Source: Acidobacteriota bacterium (GTDB lineage: Bacteria; Acidobacteriota; Blastocatellia; Pyrinomonadales; Pyrinomonadaceae). From it: a stretch of 13,760 nt of DNA. Both the position numbers and the translations under genes were made by a program. Location: NCBI GenBank assembly GCA_013813755.1, contig JACCRD010000201.1, positions 1 through 13,760 on the forward strand, given 5' to 3'. Below, one piece after another: positions 6,752-13,760 of the stretch. Each line of letters starts with the position of its first letter. Within the stretch, counting starts at the first letter, position 1. A model generated the notes under the pieces. It searched no databases. It was not told the origin of the DNA and was given only the letters and a program-made list of their open reading frames with translations.

Positions 6752-8711
6752 CTTCTTTGTAATCTTTATTTAGAGATACACGCAAAATTTCCGCCACGCT
6801 CCACGCCTGCGCGACGCATCCGCGTGACTCGTGCGGTGGGTCGCCGTCAAAGATTTCGGAAATCTGTCCGCTGCCCGCTTCGCTCAGATGATTTTTGAAG
6901 CCTTCTATAATTTCACCGACCCGTTTTTCAATCTGCGGCTCGTCCGCGTAAACTTTGCGGTATGCGTCAACAAATGCGCCAATCAGCCACGCCCAAACAG
7001 TTCCTTGATGATAAGCGGAATCCCGCGCGAGTGGGGAGCCGATGTAAATTCCGCAATAATTTTTATCGCGCGGCGAGAGCGTGCGCAAACCGAAGGGCGT
7101 AAGCAGTTCGGTTTCAATTTTTTCGACGACTTTTCGCGCTTTCTCGAAATCTAAAATCGCATTTGGCAGACTGACCGCAAAAATTTGATTTGGTCTGACG
7201 CTCGCGTCTTTTTCTCTTCCGTCGATTACGTCAAACAGGCATTGCTCCGCGTCGTTCCAAAAAATTTCGTTAAAACTTACCTGAGCTTTGTCCGCCATTT
7301 TCACGTATCTTTGCCGATTTTTTTGATCACCAAATTTCTTGGCAAAATCAGCCATTATACGCAGCGCGTTATACCAGAGCGCTTGAATTTCCACTGCCTT
7401 TCCGGTTCGCGGCGTAACTACTAAATCGTCGATTTTAGCGTCCATCCACGTCAGCTGCACACCCTTCGCGCCCGCGTAAAGCAATCCGTCCGCGTCAATT
7501 TTTATCCGGTAGCGAGTTCCCGTTTTGTGCCAGGCGATAATACCGACGAGTTTTTCATACAGATTTTCGCGGACGAAATCGTAATCTTCGGTCTTTTCGA
7601 CATAAGCGCGAATCGCTTCGAAATACCAGAGCGTCGCGTCAACCGTGTTGTATTCGGGCTGTTCCCCGGCATCCGGAAAACGATTCGGCAGCATTCCTTC
7701 GGAAATATGTTTTGAGAATTCGAGCAGAATGCTTTTTGCAATTGTAGGGCGATTCGTCGCCAGAGTTAGACCATTTAAGGCAATCATTGTGTCGCGTCCC
7801 CAATCGGAAAACCATGGGTAACCGGCGATTATCGTTTTCCCCGCACCGCGCGAAACAATGAATTGGTCGGCTGCCAAAACGAGTTGTTTGTTGAAATCAT
7901 CTTTCGCACCGGCGATTTCAATTAACTTTTCGCGCCGTTCAATTTCTTTATTTTCAAAACTTTGAGCGTCGGAAATTTTTTGCGGCTCGGTTGAAGTGAT
8001 GACGATTGCCGGCTCTGACATATCGAATTGAAGGGCGAACGGTTGAAATAAATCTTCCGAAAAATCAAAGCCGCGCTCTTTTTCAATCGCGTATTCAAAA
8101 TTTCGATACCAAACGCCTGTTTTTTTCTGGCTGACGGAGTTATGCGCAAAATAAAGCGCCGGCATTTCCGCTGAAGGGCGCACGGTTATCAGATTTTCGC
8201 GGGCTTCAAAGTTCAAATCGAATTTATCGTTTTCGTGCTGCAGTTGGTGATAATCGGAAAATGAAAGCAGCGGTTTCATTTGTAAATGGACTTCGGACTT
8301 TGGACTTTGGACTTTGGACTTATACCCGATGACCGTCGTATTTGACTCTTCGACCATAAAAACCTTTTTCTCAATCTCTATGCCTTCAATCTCAAAAGTC
8401 CAGATGGGAAAAGGGGCGAGGCGAAAGTTTTTTAAATATTTATAGCCTTCCGGGTAAACAACATTCGGATATTGATTGGTCGATAGCTCATAAGATTTGC
8501 CGTCGATAAAGAGCGTTTCTTCAAATTTGGAAAGCATCGTGATGCGTCCCAGAGGCGGACGCGTAGCGGCGGTCAAAAGCCCGTGGTAACGGCGTGTGTT
8601 GGCGCCCGAAACGCTTGACGAAGCAAAACCTCCGATGCCGTTTGTTTCAAGCCATTCGCGCTTTGTCGCGGCAGTAAAATCGTGACAAATTTGCGCGTCA
8701 AAATTTATCAT
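6735..8711 (-). CDS. Bacterial glycogen debranching enzyme, amylo-alpha-1,6-glucosidase (GH133)
   Basis: It is predicted to hydrolyse alpha-1,6 branch points of glycogen-like glucans in the cytoplasm; there is no signal peptide. The N-terminal GDE_N-type domain (about 1-250) has REWLETNGIGGFASSS and NTRRYHGLLTAATRPP. The C-terminal (alpha/alpha)6 GDE_C domain has GYPWFSDWGRDTMIALNG (297-314), PEYNTVDATLWYFEAI, GVQLTWMDAK (417-426, Asp424 a candidate catalytic acid), KAVEIQALWYNAL (438-450) and YHQGTVWAWLIGAF. At 658 residues it is of normal length. A heptanucleotide repeat encodes KSKVQSPKSEV (131-141) in a variable turn between strands of the N-domain and keeps the frame. The C-terminus runs into a dispersed repeat. 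The start is ATG at 8709-8711 with a poor ribosome site. The sequence is rich in GC compared with the tcmP cassette upstream. Confidence 0.9.
   Translation of the reverse strand: MINFDAQICHDFTAATKREWLETNGIGGFASSSVSGANTRRYHGLLTAATRPPLGRITMLSKFEETLFIDGKSYELSTNQYPNVVYPEGYKYLKNFRLAPFPIWTFEIEGIEIEKKVFMVEESNTTVIGYKSKVQSPKSEVHLQMKPLLSFSDYHQLQHENDKFDLNFEARENLITVRPSAEMPALYFAHNSVSQKKTGVWYRNFEYAIEKERGFDFSEDLFQPFALQFDMSEPAIVITSTEPQKISDAQSFENKEIERREKLIEIAGAKDDFNKQLVLAADQFIVSRGAGKTIIAGYPWFSDWGRDTMIALNGLTLATNRPTIAKSILLEFSKHISEGMLPNRFPDAGEQPEYNTVDATLWYFEAIRAYVEKTEDYDFVRENLYEKLVGIIAWHKTGTRYRIKIDADGLLYAGAKGVQLTWMDAKIDDLVVTPRTGKAVEIQALWYNALRIMADFAKKFGDQKNRQRYVKMADKAQVSFNEIFWNDAEQCLFDVIDGREKDASVRPNQIFAVSLPNAILDFEKARKVVEKIETELLTPFGLRTLSPRDKNYCGIYIGSPLARDSAYHQGTVWAWLIGAFVDAYRKVYADEPQIEKRVGEIIEGFKNHLSEAGSGQISEIFDGDPPHESRGCVAQAWSVAEILRVSLNKDYKEEISRG
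8288..8322. repeat. Heptanucleotide tandem repeat (GGACTTN x5) inside a coding region
   Basis: Five consecutive 7-base units (GGACTTC, three GGACTTT, GGACTTA) lie inside the debranching-enzyme gene. Read on the coding strand (AAGTCCA units), the three-unit reading cycle gives KSKVQSP, so residues 131-141 are repeat-encoded. Such heptamer arrays are known from intergenic DNA of cyanobacteria and other phyla. Here the 7-base units have inserted without shifting the frame. Confidence 0.85.
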
Positions 8712-8847
8712 TGATGTTCTATTAATTTCTTTTGTTATTTTCTATCGAAAAGATTAATAAGAAGTTATATATTTTGCAAAGTTTAATGTGCAGAAATTGA
8801 AAATATTTGATAACTTTATTTTTCAAGGGAGAAACAATATAACAAAT
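8712..8847. other. AT-rich divergent spacer before tcmP
   Basis: The gap separates the divergent debranching-enzyme and tcmP genes and must hold both promoters. It is strongly AT-rich, with several TATATT- and TTGAAA-like words, but none forms a convincing -35/-10 pair at 16-18 bases. A GTG at 8788 opens the tcmP frame but has no ribosome site. Confidence 0.4.
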
Positions 8848-9723
8848 ATGAAACACTCTTTTGGCGGAGAATGGACACAGGAAAAACTTGAAAGAATAAG
8901 CGAATATTTGATTCATTACAAGATTGCACTAAAGAATCAACCATTCAAGCTTGTTTATATTGATGCTTTTGCGGGAACAGGTTACATAAATCAAAAAGAA
9001 GACAACTTTCAACCTTTTCTGCCCGAATTTGCAGAAGAAGAAGTCAAAGAATTTATTGATGGGTCCACAAGAATTGCTTTACAACTTGAAAATCCGTTTG
9101 ATACTTATATTTTTATCGAGAAAGATAAGGAAAGGGTTTTTGAACTTAGCAAACTTAAACTGGAATTTCCAGAACTTGCTGATAAAATTTTTCCGGTTAA
9201 GCGAGAAGCAAATGAATATATACAAAGTTTGTGTGAAAAAGATTGGTTAAAAAGTAATCGCAGGGCTGTAATGTTTCTTGATCCATATGGAATGCAAGTA
9301 AAGTGGGAAACGATTGAAGCGATAGCAAATACAAAAGCAATTGACCTTTGGCTACTGTTTCCATTAGGAGTTGCTGTTAATCGCCTTCTGAGAAATGACG
9401 GACAGATTAGTCCAAAGATTAAGCAAAGACTTGATGATATGTTTGGAACTTCTGAATGGCAAGAGTTTTTTTTTAGAGAAGACCCGCAACAAGATTTATT
9501 CGACCAAACTCCAAGATTAGTAAAGTCTGTCAATTTAACTGGAATTGCCGAATATTTTAATAACCGACTCAACGCTATGTTCGAGAAAGTGGCAAATAAT
9601 CCTTTACGATTGATGAATTCACGCAATAATCCACTTTATTTATTGTGTTTTGCTTCTGGAAATCCAAAAGGTGCGGAGCCTGCTGTTAGAATTGCACAGC
9701 ATATTTTGAAGGAGAAGAAATAA
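8848..9723 (+). CDS. tcmP: Three-Cys-motif partner protein TcmP (methyltransferase-like)
   Basis: A 291-residue soluble protein recognised from its opening (KHSFGGEWTQEKLERISEYL) and its Rossmann-type motifs: VYIDAFAGTG (36-45, like a SAM-binding motif I), DGSTRIAL (71-78), IFIEKD (88-93, motif II position) and MFLDPYGMQVKW (142-153, DPYG in place of the DPPY/NPPY catalytic motif of amino-methyltransferases). In databases the family is named for its genetic link to three-cysteine Gp37/Gp68 proteins, exactly what lies two bases downstream. The ATG at 8848 is preferred over GTG 8788, because family homology starts at MKHSFGG and a GGGAG lies upstream (spacing longer than usual). GC is about 37% in three hand-counted 60-base blocks, below the neighbours, which suggests transfer. 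The biochemical activity is not established; nucleic-acid modification is inference. Confidence 0.85.
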   Translation: MKHSFGGEWTQEKLERISEYLIHYKIALKNQPFKLVYIDAFAGTGYINQKEDNFQPFLPEFAEEEVKEFIDGSTRIALQLENPFDTYIFIEKDKERVFELSKLKLEFPELADKIFPVKREANEYIQSLCEKDWLKSNRRAVMFLDPYGMQVKWETIEAIANTKAIDLWLLFPLGVAVNRLLRNDGQISPKIKQRLDDMFGTSEWQEFFFREDPQQDLFDQTPRLVKSVNLTGIAEYFNNRLNAMFEKVANNPLRLMNSRNNPLYLLCFASGNPKGAEPAVRIAQHILKEKK

Positions 9724-9725
9724 TC

Positions 9726-10442
9726 GTGGCTTCAAAATCAACAATTGAATGGACAGAAAGCACTTGGAATCCAATAACGGGCTGTAACAAAGTCAGTCCG
9801 GGCTGTAAAAATTGCTACGCTGAAAGATTATCTAAGCGTTTAAAAGCGATGGGACAAGCTAATTATAAAAATGGTTTCAAATTGACTTTACAACCACAGA
9901 TGCTAGAACTTCCGCTTAGTTGGAAAAAACCGCAAACGATTTTTGTCAATTCGATGTCAGACCTTTTTCATAAAGACGTGTCACTTGAATATGTTCAGGA
10001 AGTTTTTGACGTTATGAAACGCGCTCATTGGCATCGGTTTCAAGTTTTGACAAAACGCGCTGACAGATTAGCGGAATTGGGTTCACAGCTTGAATGGTCG
10101 CCGAATATTTGGATGGGCGTTTCGGTTGAGAACCAAAAATATGTTCAACGGATTGACGAACTAAAACAGATAGGTGCGAAAACAAAATTCTTATCTTTAG
10201 AACCTTTACTCGGCGCTTTAAAAAATCTTGATTTAAACGGAATTGATTGGGTAATCGTAGGTGGTGAAAGTGGTTATGGCGCGAGACCAATCAAAGAAGA
10301 ATGGGTTTTGGAAATTCGTGAACAATGCCAAAATTTTAATGTTCCTTTTTTCTTCAAACAGTGGGGCGGAGTTAATAAAAAGAAAACAGGGAGAATACTT
10401 GAAGGCAGAACTTGGGACGAAATACCTGTGACGGCGATTTAA
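9726..10442 (+). CDS. Three-cysteine DUF5131 / phage Gp37-Gp68 family protein (radical-SAM-like)
   Basis: A 238-residue soluble protein. The N-terminus STIEWTESTWNPITGCNKVSPGCKNCYAE is typical of the family and carries Cys20, Cys27 and Cys30 (C-x6-C-x2-C), a likely iron-sulfur ligand set reminiscent of radical-SAM enzymes. Further family blocks are VNSMSDLFH (74-82), QVLTKRADRL (106-115), GVSVEN (131-136), LSLEPLLG (156-163), VIVGGESG (176-183) and FFFKQWGG (208-215), in a pattern suiting a TIM-barrel-like core. The start is GTG at 9726 with AAGGAG (9709-9714) eleven bases upstream, inside the end of tcmP. The stop of tcmP is two bases away, so the pair is translationally coupled. Mycobacteriophage L5 gp37/gp68 gave the family its name. 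The reaction is unknown. The 3' end overlaps the opposing transporter gene by four bases. Confidence 0.85.
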   Translation: MASKSTIEWTESTWNPITGCNKVSPGCKNCYAERLSKRLKAMGQANYKNGFKLTLQPQMLELPLSWKKPQTIFVNSMSDLFHKDVSLEYVQEVFDVMKRAHWHRFQVLTKRADRLAELGSQLEWSPNIWMGVSVENQKYVQRIDELKQIGAKTKFLSLEPLLGALKNLDLNGIDWVIVGGESGYGARPIKEEWVLEIREQCQNFNVPFFFKQWGGVNKKKTGRILEGRTWDEIPVTAI

Positions 10443-11179
10443 GCAAACAACCCTTCAACTACGCCTTTTTCGTAGATGATAAAAAGACCGAGACCAACAC
10501 TGATTAAACCAGCGACGCATTGTAGAATGAGATTTAAACGATTAAAGCGCAGAGCCGTTATTTGAAAAGGCAAACCGACAAGGAAACTCATCAGCATCAT
10601 TCCGCCGATTGAGCCGATGCCGAAAATTAAAATGTAAAGTAAGCCCATCGCGGTTGAATCAATCGTCGGAATAACAAGTAGCATCAACGCCGCGCTGCCC
10701 GCCAGACCGTGAATCATTCCGATGACAACGGCGCGCGGGCTGATCGAAAGACCGTGATGCGATTCGGGGTCATTTTCTTTTCCGCGTTCGTGAAGGTGCG
10801 GATGAACGTGAGTTTTTTTGCCGTGTTCGTGGGTGTGAAAATGCAGCGTTCCGCCCTGAACAATTTTTTGAAGAACATTCAGACCAAGCAGCACCAGCAT
10901 TATACCGACACCAAATTCAAGCGCTCGTTCGGTTTGCTCGCTGATTTGGAAATCGAGCAGAAGAACTAACACGCCGGCGATAAAAAGTGAAATTGTGTGT
11001 CCGAGTCCCCACAAACCGCCGACAATTGCTGAACTGAAAAGGCTTCGGCGTTCGGTGACAATTGTTGAAACCGCCGCCAGATGATCGGCTTCAACCGCGT
11101 GCTTAAGTCCGAGAACAAAGCCGAGTGACAAAACCGCCGCTGTCGAGGTCGAAAACATTAGTAACAAAATTTCAGACAT
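10439..11179 (-). CDS. Nickel/cobalt transporter, NiCoT/UreH-like, with His-rich loop
   Basis: A 246-residue inner-membrane protein with about six transmembrane helices. The family signature HAVEADH (27-33, H-x4-D-H) in the first helix pair binds Ni2+/Co2+. GLWGLGHT (55-62) and GMIHGLAGSAAL (154-165) are further conserved blocks. Between helices a cytosolic-type loop (113-142) holds ten histidines (HFHTHEHG, THVHPHLH, SHHG), a probable metal buffer or sensor. A strong GAGGAG ribosome site (complement of 11187-11192) is seven bases before ATG 11177-11179. It follows the larger NicO-type gene by 25 bases, so the two are one operon. Uptake and efflux cannot be told apart from sequence; no urease or hydrogenase gene is in view. 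Its stop codon overlaps that of the convergent DUF5131 gene. Confidence 0.85.
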   Translation of the reverse strand: MSEILLLMFSTSTAAVLSLGFVLGLKHAVEADHLAAVSTIVTERRSLFSSAIVGGLWGLGHTISLFIAGVLVLLLDFQISEQTERALEFGVGIMLVLLGLNVLQKIVQGGTLHFHTHEHGKKTHVHPHLHERGKENDPESHHGLSISPRAVVIGMIHGLAGSAALMLLVIPTIDSTAMGLLYILIFGIGSIGGMMLMSFLVGLPFQITALRFNRLNLILQCVAGLISVGLGLFIIYEKGVVEGLFA

Positions 11180-11204
11180 TAAAAAACTCCTCTGAAAGTA
11201 AAAA

Positions 11205-12698
11205 CTAAACTAAAGAGTTATAACAAATAACCGCGCCGACGCAGGTGATGACAAATGCGCTGAAAACCGGCAGAACTTTAACAATTCGATTGTTGCTGAG
11301 CGCAGAGCTTTCGAAAAACTTTCCAACAAATAAAAACGCTAATCCAACCGCCGTTAAAGTTGTTGCTAAACCGATGCTGAAAACCATCGTCAAAATAATT
11401 CCGTAACCAATGCGGTTTAGAGAAATAGCGGAAAGCATCAAAATCAGCGCCGAAGGGCAGGGAAGCAAACCGCCCGAAACTCCTAATGCGAGAAGATTGC
11501 GCCAGGAGATATTCTCCGGCGGCGCGTGAGTGTGCGTTGAACCGCCGTGCGTATGTGTTAATCCGCCGTGCGTATGCGTTTGACTTTCATTGCCGGAAAT
11601 TTCGTCTTCAGGCAAAATTTCGTGATTGTACTCGTCGTGATGATTATCAGTTTTCCAGCCCAAAAACGAAAATAGACGATCTTTGAAAAGCGTCAGACCG
11701 ATAAAGAAAACAAGCAGTCCCGATACAAAACTGAGAAACGGCATCAAACGTTCGGGCAAAATATAACTTGACGCGAAAAGCGCGACGATACCGAGCGCAA
11801 AAACACTGAGCGTATGCGTAATCGTTACCGTCAGCCCGAGAAATACGGCGTGTTTAATCGTGCCGCGTGAACCGACCAGATACGCTCCGACGACGGTTTT
11901 TCCGTGTCCGGGCGACATCGCGTGCATCGCGCCGAAACCGAAAGCGAGCAGCAGCCCGGCAAGCACAATCGGAAACGTAATCTCCGGCACGTTGATTAAT
12001 TCGGCAAATTTATCTTTTTCAATCGGCGGGCTGACGTGTCCGTCGCGATTCTGCAAAACTTTCGCGCCCACGGGAATGGTGCTCGTAGTAAAAGCGAATT
12101 CCGCTTTTTTTTCAGTTAGAGGCGCGTTCAAAGTTTCGTTCGGATACGCTTTTAATTCATCGGTAATTCCGCTGCCGAACGCTGAACTGTCAAAAATATT
12201 AACGCCGGCGACGCGCCCGATGACGATTTCTTTCCAGCCGACGCGCTCGGTATAATTTTTGTTTTCAAAATTTATTCGATGAACGGTACTTAAATTTTCA
12301 ATTGGCAAATCACCGATCAAATCCCACTCAATCCTCAGCGTTGGAAGATTCCCTGAGCCGGGCGGCAAACTAATATTTTTGGCGGTTTCACGAAGCTCAA
12401 TCGATTGTCCGTCAACTGAAATCAGCAGATTTGACAGATAATTCGGCGTGATTCGGCTGGCGTAAGCGTTCAGCTCATCTTCAGAAAGTAGGCTGTCCCG
12501 GTTTGTGTCAATCGTTTGCGATTCCTGAAATGTCGGAATCTCCGCCAAATCAAGAACCGAGCGCAGTTTGACTTTGGATTTTTCAATCTCGATTCGTGAA
12601 TATTGGTTAACGCTGAAATTTCCCAAAGGATGCGCCGATGCTATCCCGGCAAGGGCAAACATTAAAAGTAGCGCTGATAAGTAAATCTGTTTTGGCAT
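11205..12698 (-). CDS. NicO/RcnA-type nickel/cobalt transporter with secreted N-terminal domain
   Basis: A 497-residue two-part protein. A signal peptide (PKQIYLSALLLMFALAGI, cleaved after ASA near residue 22) is followed by a periplasmic domain of about 210 residues starting HPLGNFSVN. This domain carries a canonical EF-hand loop, DTNRDSLLSEDE (64-75), a likely Ca2+ site. The C-terminal membrane half is NicO: GAMHAMSPGHGK (257-267 region), several helices, a His-rich loop with THTHGG repeats (about 352-391) and GGLLPCPSALILM (413-418 core). ATG 12696-12698 is chosen over an upstream GTG (12729-12731) because it places the signal peptide at the N-terminus; neither start has a good ribosome site. 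It probably moves Ni2+/Co2+ across the inner membrane with the next gene. The RcnA family is best known for efflux. Confidence 0.85.
   Translation of the reverse strand: MPKQIYLSALLLMFALAGIASAHPLGNFSVNQYSRIEIEKSKVKLRSVLDLAEIPTFQESQTIDTNRDSLLSEDELNAYASRITPNYLSNLLISVDGQSIELRETAKNISLPPGSGNLPTLRIEWDLIGDLPIENLSTVHRINFENKNYTERVGWKEIVIGRVAGVNIFDSSAFGSGITDELKAYPNETLNAPLTEKKAEFAFTTSTIPVGAKVLQNRDGHVSPPIEKDKFAELINVPEITFPIVLAGLLLAFGFGAMHAMSPGHGKTVVGAYLVGSRGTIKHAVFLGLTVTITHTLSVFALGIVALFASSYILPERLMPFLSFVSGLLVFFIGLTLFKDRLFSFLGWKTDNHHDEYNHEILPEDEISGNESQTHTHGGLTHTHGGSTHTHAPPENISWRNLLALGVSGGLLPCPSALILMLSAISLNRIGYGIILTMVFSIGLATTLTAVGLAFLFVGKFFESSALSNNRIVKVLPVFSAFVITCVGAVICYNSLV
11530..11582. repeat. 21-bp tandem repeat encoding the THTHGG loop
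   Basis: Two full 21-base units (11530-11550 and 11551-11571) and a partial third (11572-11582) share the core CCGCCGTGCGTATG. On the coding strand each unit gives one seven-residue THTHGG-x block of the His-rich loop of the NicO-type transporter. Copy number may vary between strains by slippage without a frameshift. Confidence 0.75.
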
Positions 12699-12794
12699 AA
12701 CTGTATAATGTTTTGATTGCGCGCTGGTCACTAAACGATTTGATTTTACGCGCCGGGCTGATGGAATTTAAGTTTACCGTTGTGAATTTCAAAG

Positions 12795-13760
12795 CTATTT
12801 TAATTCCTGCAAAGCTTGTCTGGCTTTATCCGCCTGCAGAATATCAAATGACGGATTCGTCTGGAGAGCTTTTTGAAGAAATTCGGCGGCGCCCTTTTTA
12901 TTGCCCAATCCTTTCTCAATCATCCCTGCGTGATAAAAAATTCGAGCATCTTTTGTTTTTAAGCGCATTGCTTCGTTGATAATTTTTTTAGCCGCCTGAA
13001 AATCACCTTTTTTATAAAGATTCCACGCCAGAATATCAGCGGTGAAAATATCTTTTCGTTTTGCGTGTTCACGTGTCGCAATGTCCAGTGCCGCATCGAG
13101 TTTCACGTCGTGATCCGCCCACAAAAGCGCGAGTCGCCGCTGGTCGCTGGCATCGCCGAGTTTTTGTTCTATAAATTCCGCCAGATCATATTGTTTTTTA
13201 GCTTCTTCGGTTTTGCCTGATTTTGTGTAAATGTCGCCGAGCGCAATAACGGTTTCGGTCAAAGGAATTTTATTCTGGGCTTGCGTAAACAAATTGACGG
13301 CATTTTCAAAATCGCCGACGGCGGCGCGGGTGTGTCCTTTGCCTGCCAGGGCGAAATGATAATTCGGGAAAACCTGTAAAGCCAGGTCGTATTGTTTTTC
13401 GGCTTCGGCAAATTGTCCGATTTTGAAATGTTCGTCACCGAGATGAACTAAACACCACGCCTGCGCTTCCTTCTCGCGCGGGTCAACGATCCGCGCGGCG
13501 ATGCCCATTGCTTCAATCGCGCCGGCGCTGTCGCCATAAAGCGAGCGAACATATGAAACGCGGGCGTAAGATTCCATCGTCGGACGCAAATCAACCATTG
13601 TCTGGACGGCATCGAGCGCTTCCTTGTAATTTCCGAGTTCAACATTCGCGTCGGTCAAAGCGCCATAAATAGATGGATCTTGCGGATATTCTTTTTGCAG
13701 TTGTTGGGCAAAGTTTAGGGCTTCTTCGAAACGATGAAAAGTTAAAAGCAGAGAGCCTTT
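12795..13760 (-). CDS. Tetratricopeptide-repeat protein, C-terminal part
   Basis: The frame is open from the right edge (KGSLLLTFHRFEEALNFAQQ is readable there), so this is a 5'-truncated gene; a TTG at 13656-13658 is internal, not the start. The visible 321 residues are a chain of 34-residue TPR units with the usual Gly/Ala/Pro positions: GNYKEALDAVQTMVDLRP, GDEHFKIGQFAEAEKQYDLA, GKGHTRAAVGDFENAVNLF, GDIYTKSGKTEEAKKQYDLA, AWNLYKKGDFQAAKKIINEA, AGMIEKGLGNKKGAAEFLQK. TPR arrays serve as protein-binding scaffolds. No signal sequence is in view because the N-terminus is missing. It ends 96 bases before the NicO-type gene on the same strand and may be its upstream operon partner; any link to metal handling is inference from position only. 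Confidence 0.85.
   Translation of the reverse strand, partial: KGSLLLTFHRFEEALNFAQQLQKEYPQDPSIYGALTDANVELGNYKEALDAVQTMVDLRPTMESYARVSYVRSLYGDSAGAIEAMGIAARIVDPREKEAQAWCLVHLGDEHFKIGQFAEAEKQYDLALQVFPNYHFALAGKGHTRAAVGDFENAVNLFTQAQNKIPLTETVIALGDIYTKSGKTEEAKKQYDLAEFIEQKLGDASDQRRLALLWADHDVKLDAALDIATREHAKRKDIFTADILAWNLYKKGDFQAAKKIINEAMRLKTKDARIFYHAGMIEKGLGNKKGAAEFLQKALQTNPSFDILQADKARQALQELK

Noticed and set aside
8788..8847. GTG at 8788 as the tcmP start
   Set aside because: It has no ribosome site, adds 20 residues without family character, and recognisable homology begins at the ATG at 8848.
12699..12731. GTG at 12729-12731 as the start of the NicO-type gene
   Set aside because: It would put 11 polar residues in front of a well-formed signal peptide; the ATG at 12696-12698 suits export better.
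13656..13658. TTG as the true start of the TPR gene
   Set aside because: The reading frame stays open and TPR-like to the right edge of the window, so the gene begins outside it.

Overview
The window looks like chromosomal DNA of a Gram-negative-type heterotrophic bacterium with mid-range GC. Secreted S9 peptidases, short heptanucleotide tandem repeats, a K+-dependent membrane pyrophosphatase and a GH133 debranching enzyme would suit Acidobacteriota (Blastocatellia-like). That placement is inference from gene flavour only; there is no rRNA or other marker here.

Layout. Positions 1-224 hold the start of a secreted S9-family peptidase (minus strand, runs off the left edge). Positions 300-344 hold a strong hairpin terminator, followed by hppA (416-2620, minus), a pyrophosphate-driven ion pump. 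After a 317-base gap come a small HEAT-like protein (2938-3330), carA (3399-4495, broken by one frameshift in a T6 run) and lepB (4556-5257), all on the minus strand. lepB faces a divergent class-V aminotransferase-fold gene (5375-6499, plus). A GH133 glycogen-debranching enzyme (6735-8711, minus) follows.

Next is an AT-rich two-gene plus-strand cassette, tcmP (8848-9723) and a three-cysteine DUF5131/Gp37-Gp68 protein (9726-10442). It ends tail-to-tail, with overlapping stop codons, against a nickel/cobalt transporter of the NiCoT/UreH type (10439-11179, minus). That gene is preceded by a second, larger NicO/RcnA-type transporter (11205-12698, minus) and by the C-terminal part of a TPR protein (12795-13760, minus, runs off the right edge).

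How the genes work together. Most minus-strand genes are housekeeping: energy-coupled pyrophosphate hydrolysis, carbamoyl phosphate synthesis, protein export and glycogen breakdown. The two metal transporters are 25 bases apart and form an evident nickel/cobalt unit with histidine-rich loops. The tcmP cassette is the accessory element. It pairs a methyltransferase-like protein with a protein carrying a C-x6-C-x2-C cluster, it is lower in GC than its flanks, and I know of no experimentally settled function for it. It is the best candidate here for an undescribed system.

Other notable signals are the relocated gate glutamate in HppA (helix 5 instead of helix 6), a heptanucleotide repeat read through inside the debranching-enzyme gene, a palindromic heptamer element between lepB and carA, and a roughly 10-base periodic repeat into which the debranching-enzyme gene ends.
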